A DNA stretch of 21,374 nucleotides from Ferrimicrobium sp. (lineage in GTDB: Bacteria; Actinomycetota; Acidimicrobiia; Acidimicrobiales; Acidimicrobiaceae). A program made the position numbers and the translations under genes. Under the pieces are notes generated by a model. That model made no database searches. It had not been told where the DNA came from and saw only the letters and a list, made by a program, of their open reading frames with translations. The stretch lies in assembly GCA_027365375.1 (NCBI GenBank), contig DAHXNM010000020.1, forward strand, positions 1 through 21,374, written 5' to 3'. Positions 7,101 to 16,000 of this stretch are shown here, in pieces; position 1 is the first letter of the stretch, and the number at the start of each line of letters is the position of its first letter.

Positions 7101-7739
7101 TCAGATGATGTAATCACCGGTTGGATTTCCATCAAAGCCAGAGGCCAGACGAAGACGCATCGGTGTCTCTAGGTTGGTGATCTCCGCATCTGTTCCAAGA
7201 TCATTGATCGATTCGCAGAGGCGTGGATCGCGCTTAACTACCTTGGCCGGTACTCCAACTATGACTGAGTGTGACGGCATCGACTCAAGCACTACCGCAT
7301 TCGCACCAACACTCGAATCCTCGCCTATCACTACTGGTCCGAGGATCTTGGCGCCGGCACCAACGATAACCCGATCACCCAGAGTTGGGTGTCGCTTACC
7401 TCGCTCTAGACTTCTCCCACCAAGGGTGACCCCATGATAGAGAGTGACGTTTGCTCCAATCTCGGCCGTCTCGCCGATGACGACACCTGTCGCATGATCT
7501 ATGAAGAGCCCAGATTGGATCTGGGCTCCCGGATGAATCTCGACTCCTGTCAGCGTTCGTGTCACCATCGATATCGAACGCGCCAGCAGCCGGTGTCCAG
7601 CTAGCCAAAGCGGATGGCTGAGTCTCCAACCCCAAAGAGCGTGAACACCAGGATACGTAAGTGCAACTTCGAGCACCCCATTCGCCGCCGGATCTCGATC
7701 GAGGGCGGCCTGTATATCCTCGCGCAAGTTTCGCAACAT
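7101..7739 (-). CDS. cysE: Serine O-acetyltransferase
   Basis: 212 residues. It transfers acetyl from acetyl-CoA to L-serine, giving O-acetylserine, the substrate of the cysteine synthase encoded just upstream. It has the short (EpsC-type) N-terminal helical region followed by a left-handed beta-helix of hexapeptide repeats. Diagnostic segments are IHPGAQI, IDHATGVVIGETAEIG (His82), LYHGVTLGG (His102) and KRHPTLGDRVIVGAGAKILG (His117). His82 and His117 occupy positions typical of the catalytic pair region. The C-terminus GDYII ends in Ile, as in CysE proteins whose tail docks in the CysK active site. The ATG follows the cysK stop directly with no gap, and GGGAGA at the cysK end can serve as ribosome binding site. 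Confidence 0.95.
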   Translation of the reverse strand: MLRNLREDIQAALDRDPAANGVLEVALTYPGVHALWGWRLSHPLWLAGHRLLARSISMVTRTLTGVEIHPGAQIQSGLFIDHATGVVIGETAEIGANVTLYHGVTLGGRSLERGKRHPTLGDRVIVGAGAKILGPVVIGEDSSVGANAVVLESMPSHSVIVGVPAKVVKRDPRLCESINDLGTDAEITNLETPMRLRLASGFDGNPTGDYII

Positions 7740-8672
7740 CTAATCTCCCAAGTCGGCAAAGAGTGGCGTAGACAGGTAGCGCTCCCCAAAGGAAGGAATG
7801 ATAACGACGATCAGCTTGCCTGCGTTCTCAGGTCGCTTCGCCAACTCCAGCGCCGCGTAGGTAGCGGCACCCGAAGAGATACCTACGAGAAGTCCTTCTT
7901 CTCTGGCCATTCGGCGTGCGTACTCAAAGGCTGCCTCATTCGAGACCGCCACTATCTCGTCGACGACCTCACTATCGTAGGTCTTTGGAACAAAGCCAGC
8001 ACCGATCCCCTGAATCGGGTGTGGACCTTTTTGGCCACCGGAGAGTACAGGCGACGCCTCTGGCTCGATCGCAACCATCCGAAGGCTAGGCTTGCGAGGC
8101 TTAAGTGCCTCACCAATACCACTAATGGTTCCACCAGTACCAACGCCAGCTACCACGATGTCGACTTGACCATCGGTATCTGACCATATCTCCTCCGCCG
8201 TAGTCGTTCGGTGAATGGCCGGGTTCGCCGGATTCTCAAATTGTTGCAACATGACATAGGTCGGATCAGACGCAACTAGTTCGGTCGCCTTAGCAATGGC
8301 TCCTCCCATCCCCTCTGGCCCTGGTGTCAAAACTAGATCTGCGCCGAACGCTCGCAACAACATGCGACGCTCACGGCTCATCGTCTCTGGCATAGTGAGA
8401 ATACAGCGATATCCCTTGGCGGCACAGACCATCGCGAGCGCGATTCCCGTATTACCGCTAGTAGGCTCGACGATCACAGAATTTTGGTTAACTCGACCAT
8501 CAGCGATCGCCGCCTCAAGCATGGCGACTCCAATTCGATCTTTAACACTGTTGCCCGGATTAAAAAACTCAAGCTTGGCTACGACCGTAGCTCCGCAACC
8601 CTCTGTCAGCCTATTGAGACGAACCAGAGGAGTACCCCCTACCAACTGCGTAACATCATCAGCGATCTTCAT
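7740..8672 (-). CDS. cysK: Cysteine synthase A (O-acetylserine sulfhydrylase)
   Basis: 310 residues, the usual CysK length. A PLP-dependent enzyme making L-cysteine from O-acetylserine and sulfide. The PLP lysine is Lys44 in NPGNSVKDRIG; the substrate loop TSGNTG is at 71-76; the phosphate-binding GTGGT at 177-181; and GIGAGFVP at 221-228. Together with the closing FGERYLSTPLF these mark a bacterial CysK and not cystathionine beta-synthase. It is the first gene of a two-gene operon with cysE. GAGG 4 bases upstream of the ATG is a good ribosome binding site within GGGAAGTGAGG. Upstream, CTATTTCGATAG (8729-8740) is a short palindrome that might be an operator, but the regulator is unknown. Confidence 0.96.
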   Translation of the reverse strand: MKIADDVTQLVGGTPLVRLNRLTEGCGATVVAKLEFFNPGNSVKDRIGVAMLEAAIADGRVNQNSVIVEPTSGNTGIALAMVCAAKGYRCILTMPETMSRERRMLLRAFGADLVLTPGPEGMGGAIAKATELVASDPTYVMLQQFENPANPAIHRTTTAEEIWSDTDGQVDIVVAGVGTGGTISGIGEALKPRKPSLRMVAIEPEASPVLSGGQKGPHPIQGIGAGFVPKTYDSEVVDEIVAVSNEAAFEYARRMAREEGLLVGISSGAATYAALELAKRPENAGKLIVVIIPSFGERYLSTPLFADLGD

Positions 8673-9065
8673 GCGACCTCACTTCCCTTCTTCTAACACA
8701 ACGAGAACGATACTCGATTAATTCCGACTATTTCGATAGCATTTACTCCGTACCCTAGCAGCTTCGCCCGTCTTTCGAGCCCTAGCTTTGCCAGCTTGGT
8801 GGGAGTTGTGGCTGGGCATATCTCCTCCACGAGATCGCATTTCGTGGTCGTTTGGTCTCGATCCAGCATCAACACAACTCAGCGATCATCACAGGCATAT
8901 CCTCGCACGCCAACGCCTTCATTAGGGGTTCGATGCTTGCAACAATCATCGCCTCCAATGGACGCTATCTATAGCTCTCCGTGCCATTGAATCGTAAGCC
9001 CAGGGAACAACTGCTATCAACTTAGAGAGGTTGGTAATCTGGCCGAGGCGAAACGGTTGGCGCAC
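8673..9065. other. Intergenic region upstream of cysK; possible decayed coding sequence
   Basis: 393 bases with no gene I can defend. The first part carries the cysK leader. On the minus strand, 8875-8693 encodes 60 residues including KLAKLGLERRAKLLGYGV, and just upstream in another frame a 31-residue piece, ending MPVMIAELC, stops at TGA. Read across a frameshift, they look faintly protein-like and could be a gene remnant, but I recognise no family. No tRNA, riboswitch or T-box hairpin is evident. Confidence 0.35.
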
Positions 9066-9989
9066 CTAACCTGGCGAGCTACGCCTCGAAAGGGTGCGAG
9101 CGACGAGGGTCCCGAGAATCAAAACCAGCAATCCGTAGATCCCCAGCAGCCCGGTCGTCCTAGCTCCAAAGGCAGCGGTTGCGATACCTGCTGCAATGGC
9201 AAAATCACGAATAGCTACCGGCATAACAATTCCGATACGAACCGACTTCGATGTACCAAATGACAACGCCGCACCGATAAGTGAGCAACCTATCACAAAC
9301 AGGATCAACAACAATGTACCAATTAGGTAAGCAGCCTCAGGAACCACCTGGCTCGCCACCTCCCAGATGAGCATCAACAGAGCCAAATTACCGACGATTG
9401 CCCCGATGGCCCGCGTAATCCCGGTTGGAACCAATCTGGTCCCAACTCCCACCCCTAGAAGCAAAGGAATAGCAACCACTAGCACCAACGTTCCTGCAAG
9501 TCCGGTCGTGTCGAGATGTGAAGCATGCGCAAACAACGTGAGTATCGGACCGGCCATCGCAATGGTGATCAGCGTAGAGGCAAGCACCAACGCTGCTGCG
9601 GTCACTACATCACCGGCACCCAACCCAACAAGTGCAAGCGAGGCCACCTCGCTCGGAGCTACCCCCACGGCCAACATGGCATCGCGCAACTCACCGCTGA
9701 CGAGCCGGCTCAACCCCCACGCAAATAGCGGGAGGAGGACACTGCTTGCTGCCAAAACAGCTAGCAGGCGCCACCGAGATCGTTGGACCGCCGCAAAGCT
9801 CGCAAGATCGACCGTCAGCCCTGCGGTGAACACCAAGACCGCGAGCGTAATATAGACAGAATCACCCCGGTCCAATGCGCTTCCAGGAGCTGGAAGCCAC
9901 AAGGCAAAGGCGCCAACGAGGAGCACGAGATATAAGGTCCAACGCTCCATTCGTGCCCGAATCGAGCTTATCAATCTGTCGATTGACAC
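9066..9989 (-). CDS. BASS family (bile acid:sodium symporter-like) transporter
   Basis: 307 residues, almost entirely hydrophobic, with about nine or ten membrane helices. The half-broken-helix segment GVAPSEVASLALVGLGAGDV and the second repeat with PVAIRDFAIAAGIA match the BASS/SBF fold, in which two such crossover segments form the substrate and sodium sites. BASS proteins import sodium-coupled organic anions such as pantoate, pyruvate or keto acids; bacterial members often have unknown substrates. It is probably translated with lspA, which ends 20 bases upstream. GTG start, with CAGG three bases upstream as a weak ribosome binding site. The last residues are basic (SRRSS), consistent with a cytoplasmic C-terminus. 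Confidence 0.8.
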   Translation of the reverse strand: MSIDRLISSIRARMERWTLYLVLLVGAFALWLPAPGSALDRGDSVYITLAVLVFTAGLTVDLASFAAVQRSRWRLLAVLAASSVLLPLFAWGLSRLVSGELRDAMLAVGVAPSEVASLALVGLGAGDVVTAAALVLASTLITIAMAGPILTLFAHASHLDTTGLAGTLVLVVAIPLLLGVGVGTRLVPTGITRAIGAIVGNLALLMLIWEVASQVVPEAAYLIGTLLLILFVIGCSLIGAALSFGTSKSVRIGIVMPVAIRDFAIAAGIATAAFGARTTGLLGIYGLLVLILGTLVARTLSRRSSPG

Positions 9990-10009
9990 TACCTGCCCAC
10001 TAGTCGTGT

Positions 10010-10558
10010 CTATCCATGAGTCTCTCGATCACCAGTGATCCTGCTCAGGCGAGCAGGCCGCCGCTGACGTCGATTGTCAAAAATCAAGCCAAGAATTGCG
10101 ACGATGACCCCTATCCTGAGGGCAACATCTGCGAGATTGAAGGTCGGTGGATAGAAGGAGAGGTGGATCCAATCGATCACCGGCGAATTAAAGGGCCCCT
10201 CAGACCCAGTTAACCGGACCAGCAGATTGCCAACGCCACCTCCAATCGCTAGAGCAACTCCGAACCGAGTGACCGGAGTCGTTTTGCGTAATAGGACGCC
10301 AAGCACCGCCAGAAGGAGAACCTCTCCAGCCTCAACTAGCCACTCGTGTCCTTGACCCAACCCAAAAGCCGCTCCAGTGTTGTAGACGATATGAAGCACA
10401 ATCACGCCGCCCAAGAGAGATGGCTCTCGACTGCGTAGGTAGGCATTCGCCCAAGCTGTCGTAGCAAGATCAACGCCAACGGTGGCTAGGCCAGCGGTCA
10501 GTGGCCATACCCAGTTAGATCTAGCTAATCGTGGTCGCCGAATCAGTTCGATAGACAG
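10010..10558 (-). CDS. lspA: Lipoprotein signal peptidase (signal peptidase II), non-AUG start
   Basis: It cleaves the signal peptide from membrane prolipoproteins after lipidation. Family marks are YNTGAAFG, the GGGVGNL segment, VIDWIHL and FNLADVALRIG; the aspartates of the last two (Asp129 and Asp144 in a 182-residue protein) are the expected catalytic pair. Starting at the first canonical codon (TTG at 10414) would remove the first membrane helix, yet the frame continues upstream with NWVWPLTAGLATVGVDLATT, which is clearly LspA-like. Between that and the TAA stop upstream there is no ATG, GTG or TTG. AAAGGGAGG at 10572-10564 points to CTG at 10558 as start. The Asp of the usual GNLxDR is Val114 here. 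It is followed by the BASS gene. Confidence 0.85.
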   Translation of the reverse strand: MSIELIRRPRLARSNWVWPLTAGLATVGVDLATTAWANAYLRSREPSLLGGVIVLHIVYNTGAAFGLGQGHEWLVEAGEVLLLAVLGVLLRKTTPVTRFGVALAIGGGVGNLLVRLTGSEGPFNSPVIDWIHLSFYPPTFNLADVALRIGVIVAILGLIFDNRRQRRPARLSRITGDRETHG

Positions 10559-10563
10559 CTGGG

Positions 10564-10572
10564 CCTCCCTTT
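10564..10572 (-). promoter_or_regulatory. Strong Shine-Dalgarno fixing the lspA start
   Basis: AAAGGGAGG on the minus strand lies 5 bases before CTG (10558) in the lspA frame. It is the only strong ribosome binding site ahead of the LspA-like N-terminus, and no canonical start codon is available in frame between it and residue 49. ATC at 10552 (spacing 11) is the other non-AUG option. Confidence 0.6.
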
Positions 10573-10923
10573 GTCGTAACAGCCACTTTTAGGCTAGACA
10601 GCGTGTGCGGCGGATGCGCAATCTCGCTCAGCTCTTAACGCTGTGATAACACTAACCAGGATCACACGCCTCCACCCCTTACACAGTCTCATCCCAAAGC
10701 AACCTGGGTAGTCGATCAGCAGCTGTCGGGTACGGCGAGATCGGCGCACAATTATCGAACTTGCCAACTACGTGAGCAAATTTTACAACCACAAGTGCTA
10801 CTCGAAATTAGCGACTAGCACCGGCTCGTGATACAGCCGCCTTGGTGTCGTCTATTCTGATCGAATGACTACGTCGCGGTGCTATCCGACACTATTGCTG
10901 TGCAACTGTAGCGGGGAGAACTA
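10573..10923. other. Divergent intergenic region between lspA and mscL
   Basis: 351 bases with no gene. It must hold the promoters of both flanking genes, but I could not identify a convincing -35/-10 pair. TGTGAT (10642-10647) and ATCACA (10661-10666) form a perfect 6-bp inverted repeat with a 13-bp spacer, a possible operator; the spacing is not that of CRP sites. GGGGAG just before 10924 is the mscL ribosome binding site. Confidence 0.4.
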
Positions 10924-11346
10924 ATGTTGAAGGAATTCAAAGCCTTTCTGATCCAATACAACGTCATCGGACTCGCGGTCGCGGTCGTCATTGGAGCTGC
11001 AGCCGAGGCGCTTGTGCAGTCGTTAGTCACCAACATCATCACTCCGTTGGTGACCATCCCCGGTAAAGTCAACTTTAGCAAGCTCGCATTCCACCTGGGT
11101 GGGAGTGTCTTTCGTTACGGTCAAGTGATCAATGCGCTGATCTCGCTTGTGATCATCGCCTTCGTGGTCTTCTTCTTGATAGTTCGGCCACTTGGCAAAC
11201 TACAGAACAAGTTCCAGAACTCAGCCTCTCCCACTACGACCTGTCCAGCATGTCTGAGCAGCATCCCACTCAAGGCGACCAAGTGCGCCTTCTGTACCAT
11301 CGACCTCCCTGCGACGACCTCCTCGAGCCAACCTCAAGAGACTTGA
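10924..11346 (+). CDS. mscL: Large-conductance mechanosensitive channel with C-terminal zinc-ribbon-like tail
   Basis: 140 residues. MscL opens under membrane tension to release solutes during osmotic downshock and works as a pentamer. The N-terminal amphipathic helix MLKEFKAFLI, TM1 (about 13-43, with NVIGLAVAVVIGAA and TNIITPL) and TM2 (about 66-88, ending in the basic RPLGKL) are all present. The short periplasmic loop (45-65) contains the aromatic and glycine residues usual for the family. The C-terminal region is not a plain coiled bundle: Cys107, Cys110, Cys121 and Cys124 (CPAC and CAFC, 10 residues apart) form a zinc-ribbon-like tail that I recall from other actinobacterial MscL proteins. 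GGGGAG lies 5 bases upstream. Its 3' end overlaps the converging chelatase gene by 13 bases. Confidence 0.93.
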   Translation: MLKEFKAFLIQYNVIGLAVAVVIGAAAEALVQSLVTNIITPLVTIPGKVNFSKLAFHLGGSVFRYGQVINALISLVIIAFVVFFLIVRPLGKLQNKFQNSASPTTTCPACLSSIPLKATKCAFCTIDLPATTSSSQPQET

Positions 11347-11347
11347 G
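11333..11347. terminator. Palindrome at overlapping convergent stops
   Basis: CTCAAG-AGA-CTTGAG is a perfect 6-bp inverted repeat. The TGA of mscL (11344-11346) and the TGA of the chelatase gene (11336-11334 on the minus strand) sit symmetrically in the two arms. It may act as a weak bidirectional transcription end, but the stem is short and lacks T-runs, so the symmetry may merely reflect the overlap. Confidence 0.3.
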
Positions 11348-13055
11348 CTTGTACGTAGAGTGCCCCAGCAACCTCGGCTAGCTGCTCGGCAAAACCCAAA
11401 CGGAAGCCGTTCGACTCTATGTCCACCACAACCGCGTCGAGCTTCGCATCCCCAAGGCGTCGGGCCTCGTCAAGCGCTGCAACGAACGGATCTACGCCAT
11501 CTGCCTCATTCGGGCGTGCATCGGTCAACACGACCAAAAGCGGCTCTGTTCCGCGACGTCGTAGGTCGAGGGCAAGTCCACGACCGGTAGCGAGTCCACG
11601 AGCCAACGGAGTTCTTCCAGCACGCTCCAACCCAAGCAACCTGGTGCGAGCAACCTCAAGCGACCGCGTAGGCCGCAGACTAACCTGCGCGCTGTCACCA
11701 CCGAAGGAGACCACCGCTACCTGCGCGCGCTCCCGATAGGCCGTCCCGAGCAGCTGTTCGATCGCCTCGCCGACCAGAGCGGTGGCTTCGCGACCCGCGA
11801 CCGACGCCGAGACATCGACCACGAATATCACGCAGCGCTTCAACGCACGCTCGATATCAACGTAACGGATATCCTCGATCTCCAACCCACCCTCGCCAGC
11901 GCGTTCCAGCCGAGCCACGATCGTGCGAATGAGTGAGAAGGCTCCAGGCCGACGCGCCTCATGGAGGCGAGCCGTCTCTGCCCCCTGTCCCTCCACGCTT
12001 CCCACCAGCCTCGTCAGCGACGCTAGACGTTCGCCAAAGTTCGGAGGCTGCTCGCTGGGAGTCTCGGTGTCACCCTCCCCCTGGTTGTTGGGAGCGCGAT
12101 CAGTGCCCTGACCGTCTCGGTCAACCTCGTTACCCTCAGAGACCTGAGGCTCACTCTCTTTAGACCCAGCTTCGACTTTGGGCTGTGGAGGAGTATTGGT
12201 GTGCTGGGGAACTTGTCGCTGTCTGTGTAGAGTGATCATCTCAATAACTCGCTCCACATCCTCGGCACCCACGCTATCTCTACCGTGAAGAGCGGCGTGC
12301 GCCCTGGCAGCCTTTGCGACGGCTACATCAGCACGCAACGATCCAATACCGAGCTCCACGCAGCGGAGCGCTATCTCGTCGAGCTGAGGATCGAGCGACA
12401 CCTTCGCGAGGAGAGCTCGAGCCTCGCCTATCGACCCTCCCAAGCTCGGATCCTCATCGATCATATCCAGTCCATCGATATCGGTATCGAGGTCGGCGTA
12501 TATCCGACGTCGTAAGGCGAGTTTTCGTTGCTCAAACTCCATCAACGGATCCACCTGCACGATCATGGCAAAACGATCGAGTAACTGTGGACGTAGCTCG
12601 CCCTCCTCCGGGTTCATGGTCCCAATTAGCGAGAAGCGTGCCGGCTGCACGACTGAAAGAGCGTCGCGCTCCACGCGATTTACCCCCGTCGCAGCCGCAT
12701 CCAGAATAAGGTCTACGACATGGTCGGCGAGCAGGTTGATCTCATCAATGTAGAGCACCCCACCGTTTGCCATCGCGAGCAATCCATCATGAACCCGTAC
12801 CTCACCGTCAGCGAGGACAGATGCGACATCGATACTACCCTTCACGCGATCCTCAGTCGAGCCGAGTGGGATCTCAACGAAGGGAGCTCCATCGCCGAGC
12901 ATGGAAGCCAACCCGCGAGCCAGTGTCGTCTTTGCCGACCCCGGTGGACCAACCAGGAGGACCCCACCAATAGTCGGATCAACCGCGAGGAGCTTCAGCG
13001 CTAGCTTTGCCTCCGGCTGACCAACAACACCATAGAAGGAGAGTTGATTAGTCAT
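11334..13055 (-). CDS. Fused ChlI/ChlD-like AAA+ and VWA metal-chelatase subunit
   Basis: 573 residues. This is the ATPase partner for metal insertion by CobN, equivalent to CobS plus CobT or ChlI plus ChlD in one chain. The N-terminal AAA+ domain has Walker A GPPGSAKT (36-43), Walker B GVLYIDE (99-105) and the sensor segment GTMNPEEGELRPQLLDRF. An acidic, Pro/Gln-rich linker covers about 282-339. The C-terminal VWA domain carries the MIDAS motif DVSAS (414-418) and the LTDARPN loop (510-516). I start at MTNQLSF because the ATG overlaps the cobN stop by 4 bases (ATGA) and GGAGGAGAG lies upstream; a longer frame exists but its extra 27 residues are cobN shadow. Tight coupling to cobN supports cobaltochelatase over magnesium chelatase. 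Confidence 0.9.
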   Translation of the reverse strand: MTNQLSFYGVVGQPEAKLALKLLAVDPTIGGVLLVGPPGSAKTTLARGLASMLGDGAPFVEIPLGSTEDRVKGSIDVASVLADGEVRVHDGLLAMANGGVLYIDEINLLADHVVDLILDAAATGVNRVERDALSVVQPARFSLIGTMNPEEGELRPQLLDRFAMIVQVDPLMEFEQRKLALRRRIYADLDTDIDGLDMIDEDPSLGGSIGEARALLAKVSLDPQLDEIALRCVELGIGSLRADVAVAKAARAHAALHGRDSVGAEDVERVIEMITLHRQRQVPQHTNTPPQPKVEAGSKESEPQVSEGNEVDRDGQGTDRAPNNQGEGDTETPSEQPPNFGERLASLTRLVGSVEGQGAETARLHEARRPGAFSLIRTIVARLERAGEGGLEIEDIRYVDIERALKRCVIFVVDVSASVAGREATALVGEAIEQLLGTAYRERAQVAVVSFGGDSAQVSLRPTRSLEVARTRLLGLERAGRTPLARGLATGRGLALDLRRRGTEPLLVVLTDARPNEADGVDPFVAALDEARRLGDAKLDAVVVDIESNGFRLGFAEQLAEVAGALYVQAQVS

Positions 13056-16000
13056 CTTCCACTCTCCTCCAGATCGCCCTCTACACCTACGATAGTTCGA
13101 CGCAGATCGGCTACTCTCTGCTTGGAAGCAGCCCACATACCGCGTTCATGAGCCTCGAGCAATCGCTCGCAGATCGACACCAATGCAGTCGGATTGACCT
13201 TAGCGAGGAACTCCTGCCGAGAGGCGTCTTTAACGTAGCTATCATGCACCGCGTCGTACATCCAGTCCTTCGCAACATGGGCGGTTGCATCGTAGCCAAA
13301 AAGATAGTCAACGGTCGCTGCCATCTCGAAGGCACCCTTGTAGCCATGGGTCATCATCGCATCGAGCCACTTCGGATTCAAAACTCGAGAACGCACCACC
13401 CTCGCAGCCTCCTCCTCGATCCCACGCACCTTTGGCTGCTCAGGGTTGGCTGAATCCCCAAAATAGCCCCTTACTCCGGCGGCGCCCAAGGCCCGAGCCG
13501 CAGCGAGCATACCACCGTGCTCCTGAAGATAGTCGTCGGAGTCAAAAATGTCGTGCTCTCGATTGTCTTGTGCCTTATAGGCCACCTCTAATGTGCTGAG
13601 GCGTGCCTCGAGGAGGCTGCGATTTGGCACACCATATCCGCCGCGTGAATAGCTAAACCCGCTCCAGGTCAGGTAGACCTCTGAGAGATCCTGATCATCA
13701 TGCCAGGATCGACTCTCGAGCAACGGCAGGATCCCCGACCCATACGACCGCGGTGATGGACCAAAAATCCTCTCCGTCATTCCTGCTTGCGCAACCGGAT
13801 TGAGCTCGCCTTCTTCAACCTCCTTAGCCACGAGTTCAAAGGCCTCGTCAAGGAAATCTATCGCCGAGGGAAACGCATCACGAAAGAAGCCGGAGATTCG
13901 ACAGGTAACGTCGACTCGTGGGCGGCCAAGCTCCTCGATGGGCACCAACGTCAACCCACTCACCCGATGTGAGATCGAATCCCACTCCGGTTGGACCCCC
14001 AACAACGCTAAGACCGTCGAGATATCATCACCTCCGGTTCGCATCGCCGCCGTACCCCACAGCACGACTCCGATACTGCGTGGGAATCGACCCTCGTGTT
14101 CAGCCTGGAACCGCTCGAGCATCGCATCTGCCAAACGCTGGCCAGTCAGAAACGAGATCTGGGTCGGCAACGATCTAGGATCGACCGAATAGAAGTTTCT
14201 GCCCGTCGGCAAGGCGTGCGCCATCCCTCGCGTTGGTGCTCCCGACGGCCCGGCGGCGACCGCTTGACCTGCCAAAGCAGCCAACACCGCGTCGACCTCA
14301 CCTGTGGTCGCCGCCAAGTTGGGCACAAGCACCCTACCGATCCAGCTGAGCACGCCACGAAGCTCGCCGCTGACCGGGTATGTGAGCCCAAGCGAATGGC
14401 AGAACTGCTCGTCATCGAAGACTTCAATGGCGAAGTCGTGATCAGCAAAGGCCCACAAGAGTTCGGTGACCCGTTCGTCATCCTCGTCCACCTCGAGGCG
14501 GGATGGGGTCGACGACTTGGCCGCCACCAGCGGACGCAAGGCGATCGCGTCGAGCTGAGGAACTCTGGTAATGGCGACGAGCATGTCAATAAGTGCCTGA
14601 CCAATCGGTGGGGAACCCAAAATATGGAGCCCACCTCGAATCAATGAGTCCTTCAGTTCACATAGGTAGCCATCTACATGCAGAAGGAACTCATCGAAAA
14701 GATCATGTTCGACACTTGGCGCATCGGTGACCCCCATGTCCTCATGGAGCTTGGCCTTCTCGATGAGCTCCCAGATCTGGGCTCGGATAGCCGGAAGTTT
14801 GCTAGGATCAAGCGCACTAATACGTTGATGTTCATCCATCAGCATCTCAAGACGAGCCAGGTCTCCGTAGCTCTCAGCGCGAGTCATCGGTGGGACCAGG
14901 TGGCCAATCAAGACCGCATGCGTGCGCCGTTTCGCCTGCGTTCCCTCGCCAGGATCGTTGATCACGAAAGGATAGACCACCGGCAAGGCCCCCAGAATGG
15001 TGTCGGGATAGCAGGTAGGCCCCATCCCCACCGACTTGCCCGGCAACCACTCCGCAGTTCCGTGTTTACCGAGGTGACATAGTGCATCGATATCGGCGAC
15101 CGACTCCAACCAGTGATAGAACGCCAGATAATGGTGTGTCGGAGGAAGTTCGGGCGAGTGGTAGATCGCGATTGGGTTCTCGCCATAACCTCGTGGAGGC
15201 TGGATAGCTACGGTTAGGTTCCCAAACTGCAGTGCCGGGAACACGAGCCGATCATCCTCTAGGTAGATAGATCCAGGTGGTGGCCCCCAGCTCGCTATTA
15301 CCGCCTGCTGGAGCTCCTCTGGCAGTGTTCCAAACCAGCTGGTGTAGGCAGCAACATCGAGGCCAATACCACCGTGTGCGCGTACGGCTGGATGCTCGTA
15401 ATCGATCAGATCTCCGAGTTGTGCCATTAGCTCATTAGCATCGTCTCCCAACCCCTCAATCAGGTAGCCCTCGCTAGCCATCCGCTTGGCCAACACCATC
15501 AGACTCGCTGGTGTGTCGAGACCTACTGCGTTTCCGAGCCGTGAACGTTTGGTTGGGTACGCAGACAAAACCACGGCGATGCGCTTGTCGGCGTTCGCCT
15601 TCATACGAAGCCGAATCAGTCTGAGAACAAACTCCATCAACCGCTGAGTGCGTTCTAAGTCGAGACGATAGGCGCTGATGCTCGCCCCAAAGCCCTCGTC
15701 CTCATCGATCAGCTCCTTGAAGGCAACTGGAATGGTGATAATACGCCCATCGAACTCGGGCATGGCTACGTTCATCGCCACGTCGATGGGGCGCAGACCC
15801 GCCTGACTCTCCTGCCACCGAGATCGTGGGGTTGTGGAGATCAGAGCCTGGAGCACGGGCACTCCAAGCGTAGCGAGCTGGCCCGCCTCCCATGCAAGCG
15901 CATCTGCGTGGCCAGCGGCGAGAACCGTTGCCAGCACCACATCTGGCTGCGTCGCACCGATGAGGTCAACGACCGAGGCTTCACCATCTCCAACTCGCAA

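Noticed and set aside
8916..8942. GGGGTTCGATGC resembling a tRNA T-arm
   Set aside because: The flanking bases do not pair to form a T stem or an acceptor stem, and no anticodon or D arm is found nearby.
10642..10666. CRP-like site TGTGAT...ATCACA
   Set aside because: The half-sites fit, but the 13-base spacer is wrong for CRP (TGTGA-N6-TCACA). Kept only as an unspecific inverted repeat.
13056..13136. Upstream extension of the fused chelatase subunit (27 extra residues)
   Set aside because: The extension lies in cobN coding sequence and is Ser/Arg-rich. The ATG at 13055 has a good ribosome binding site and the usual 4-base overlap with the cobN stop.
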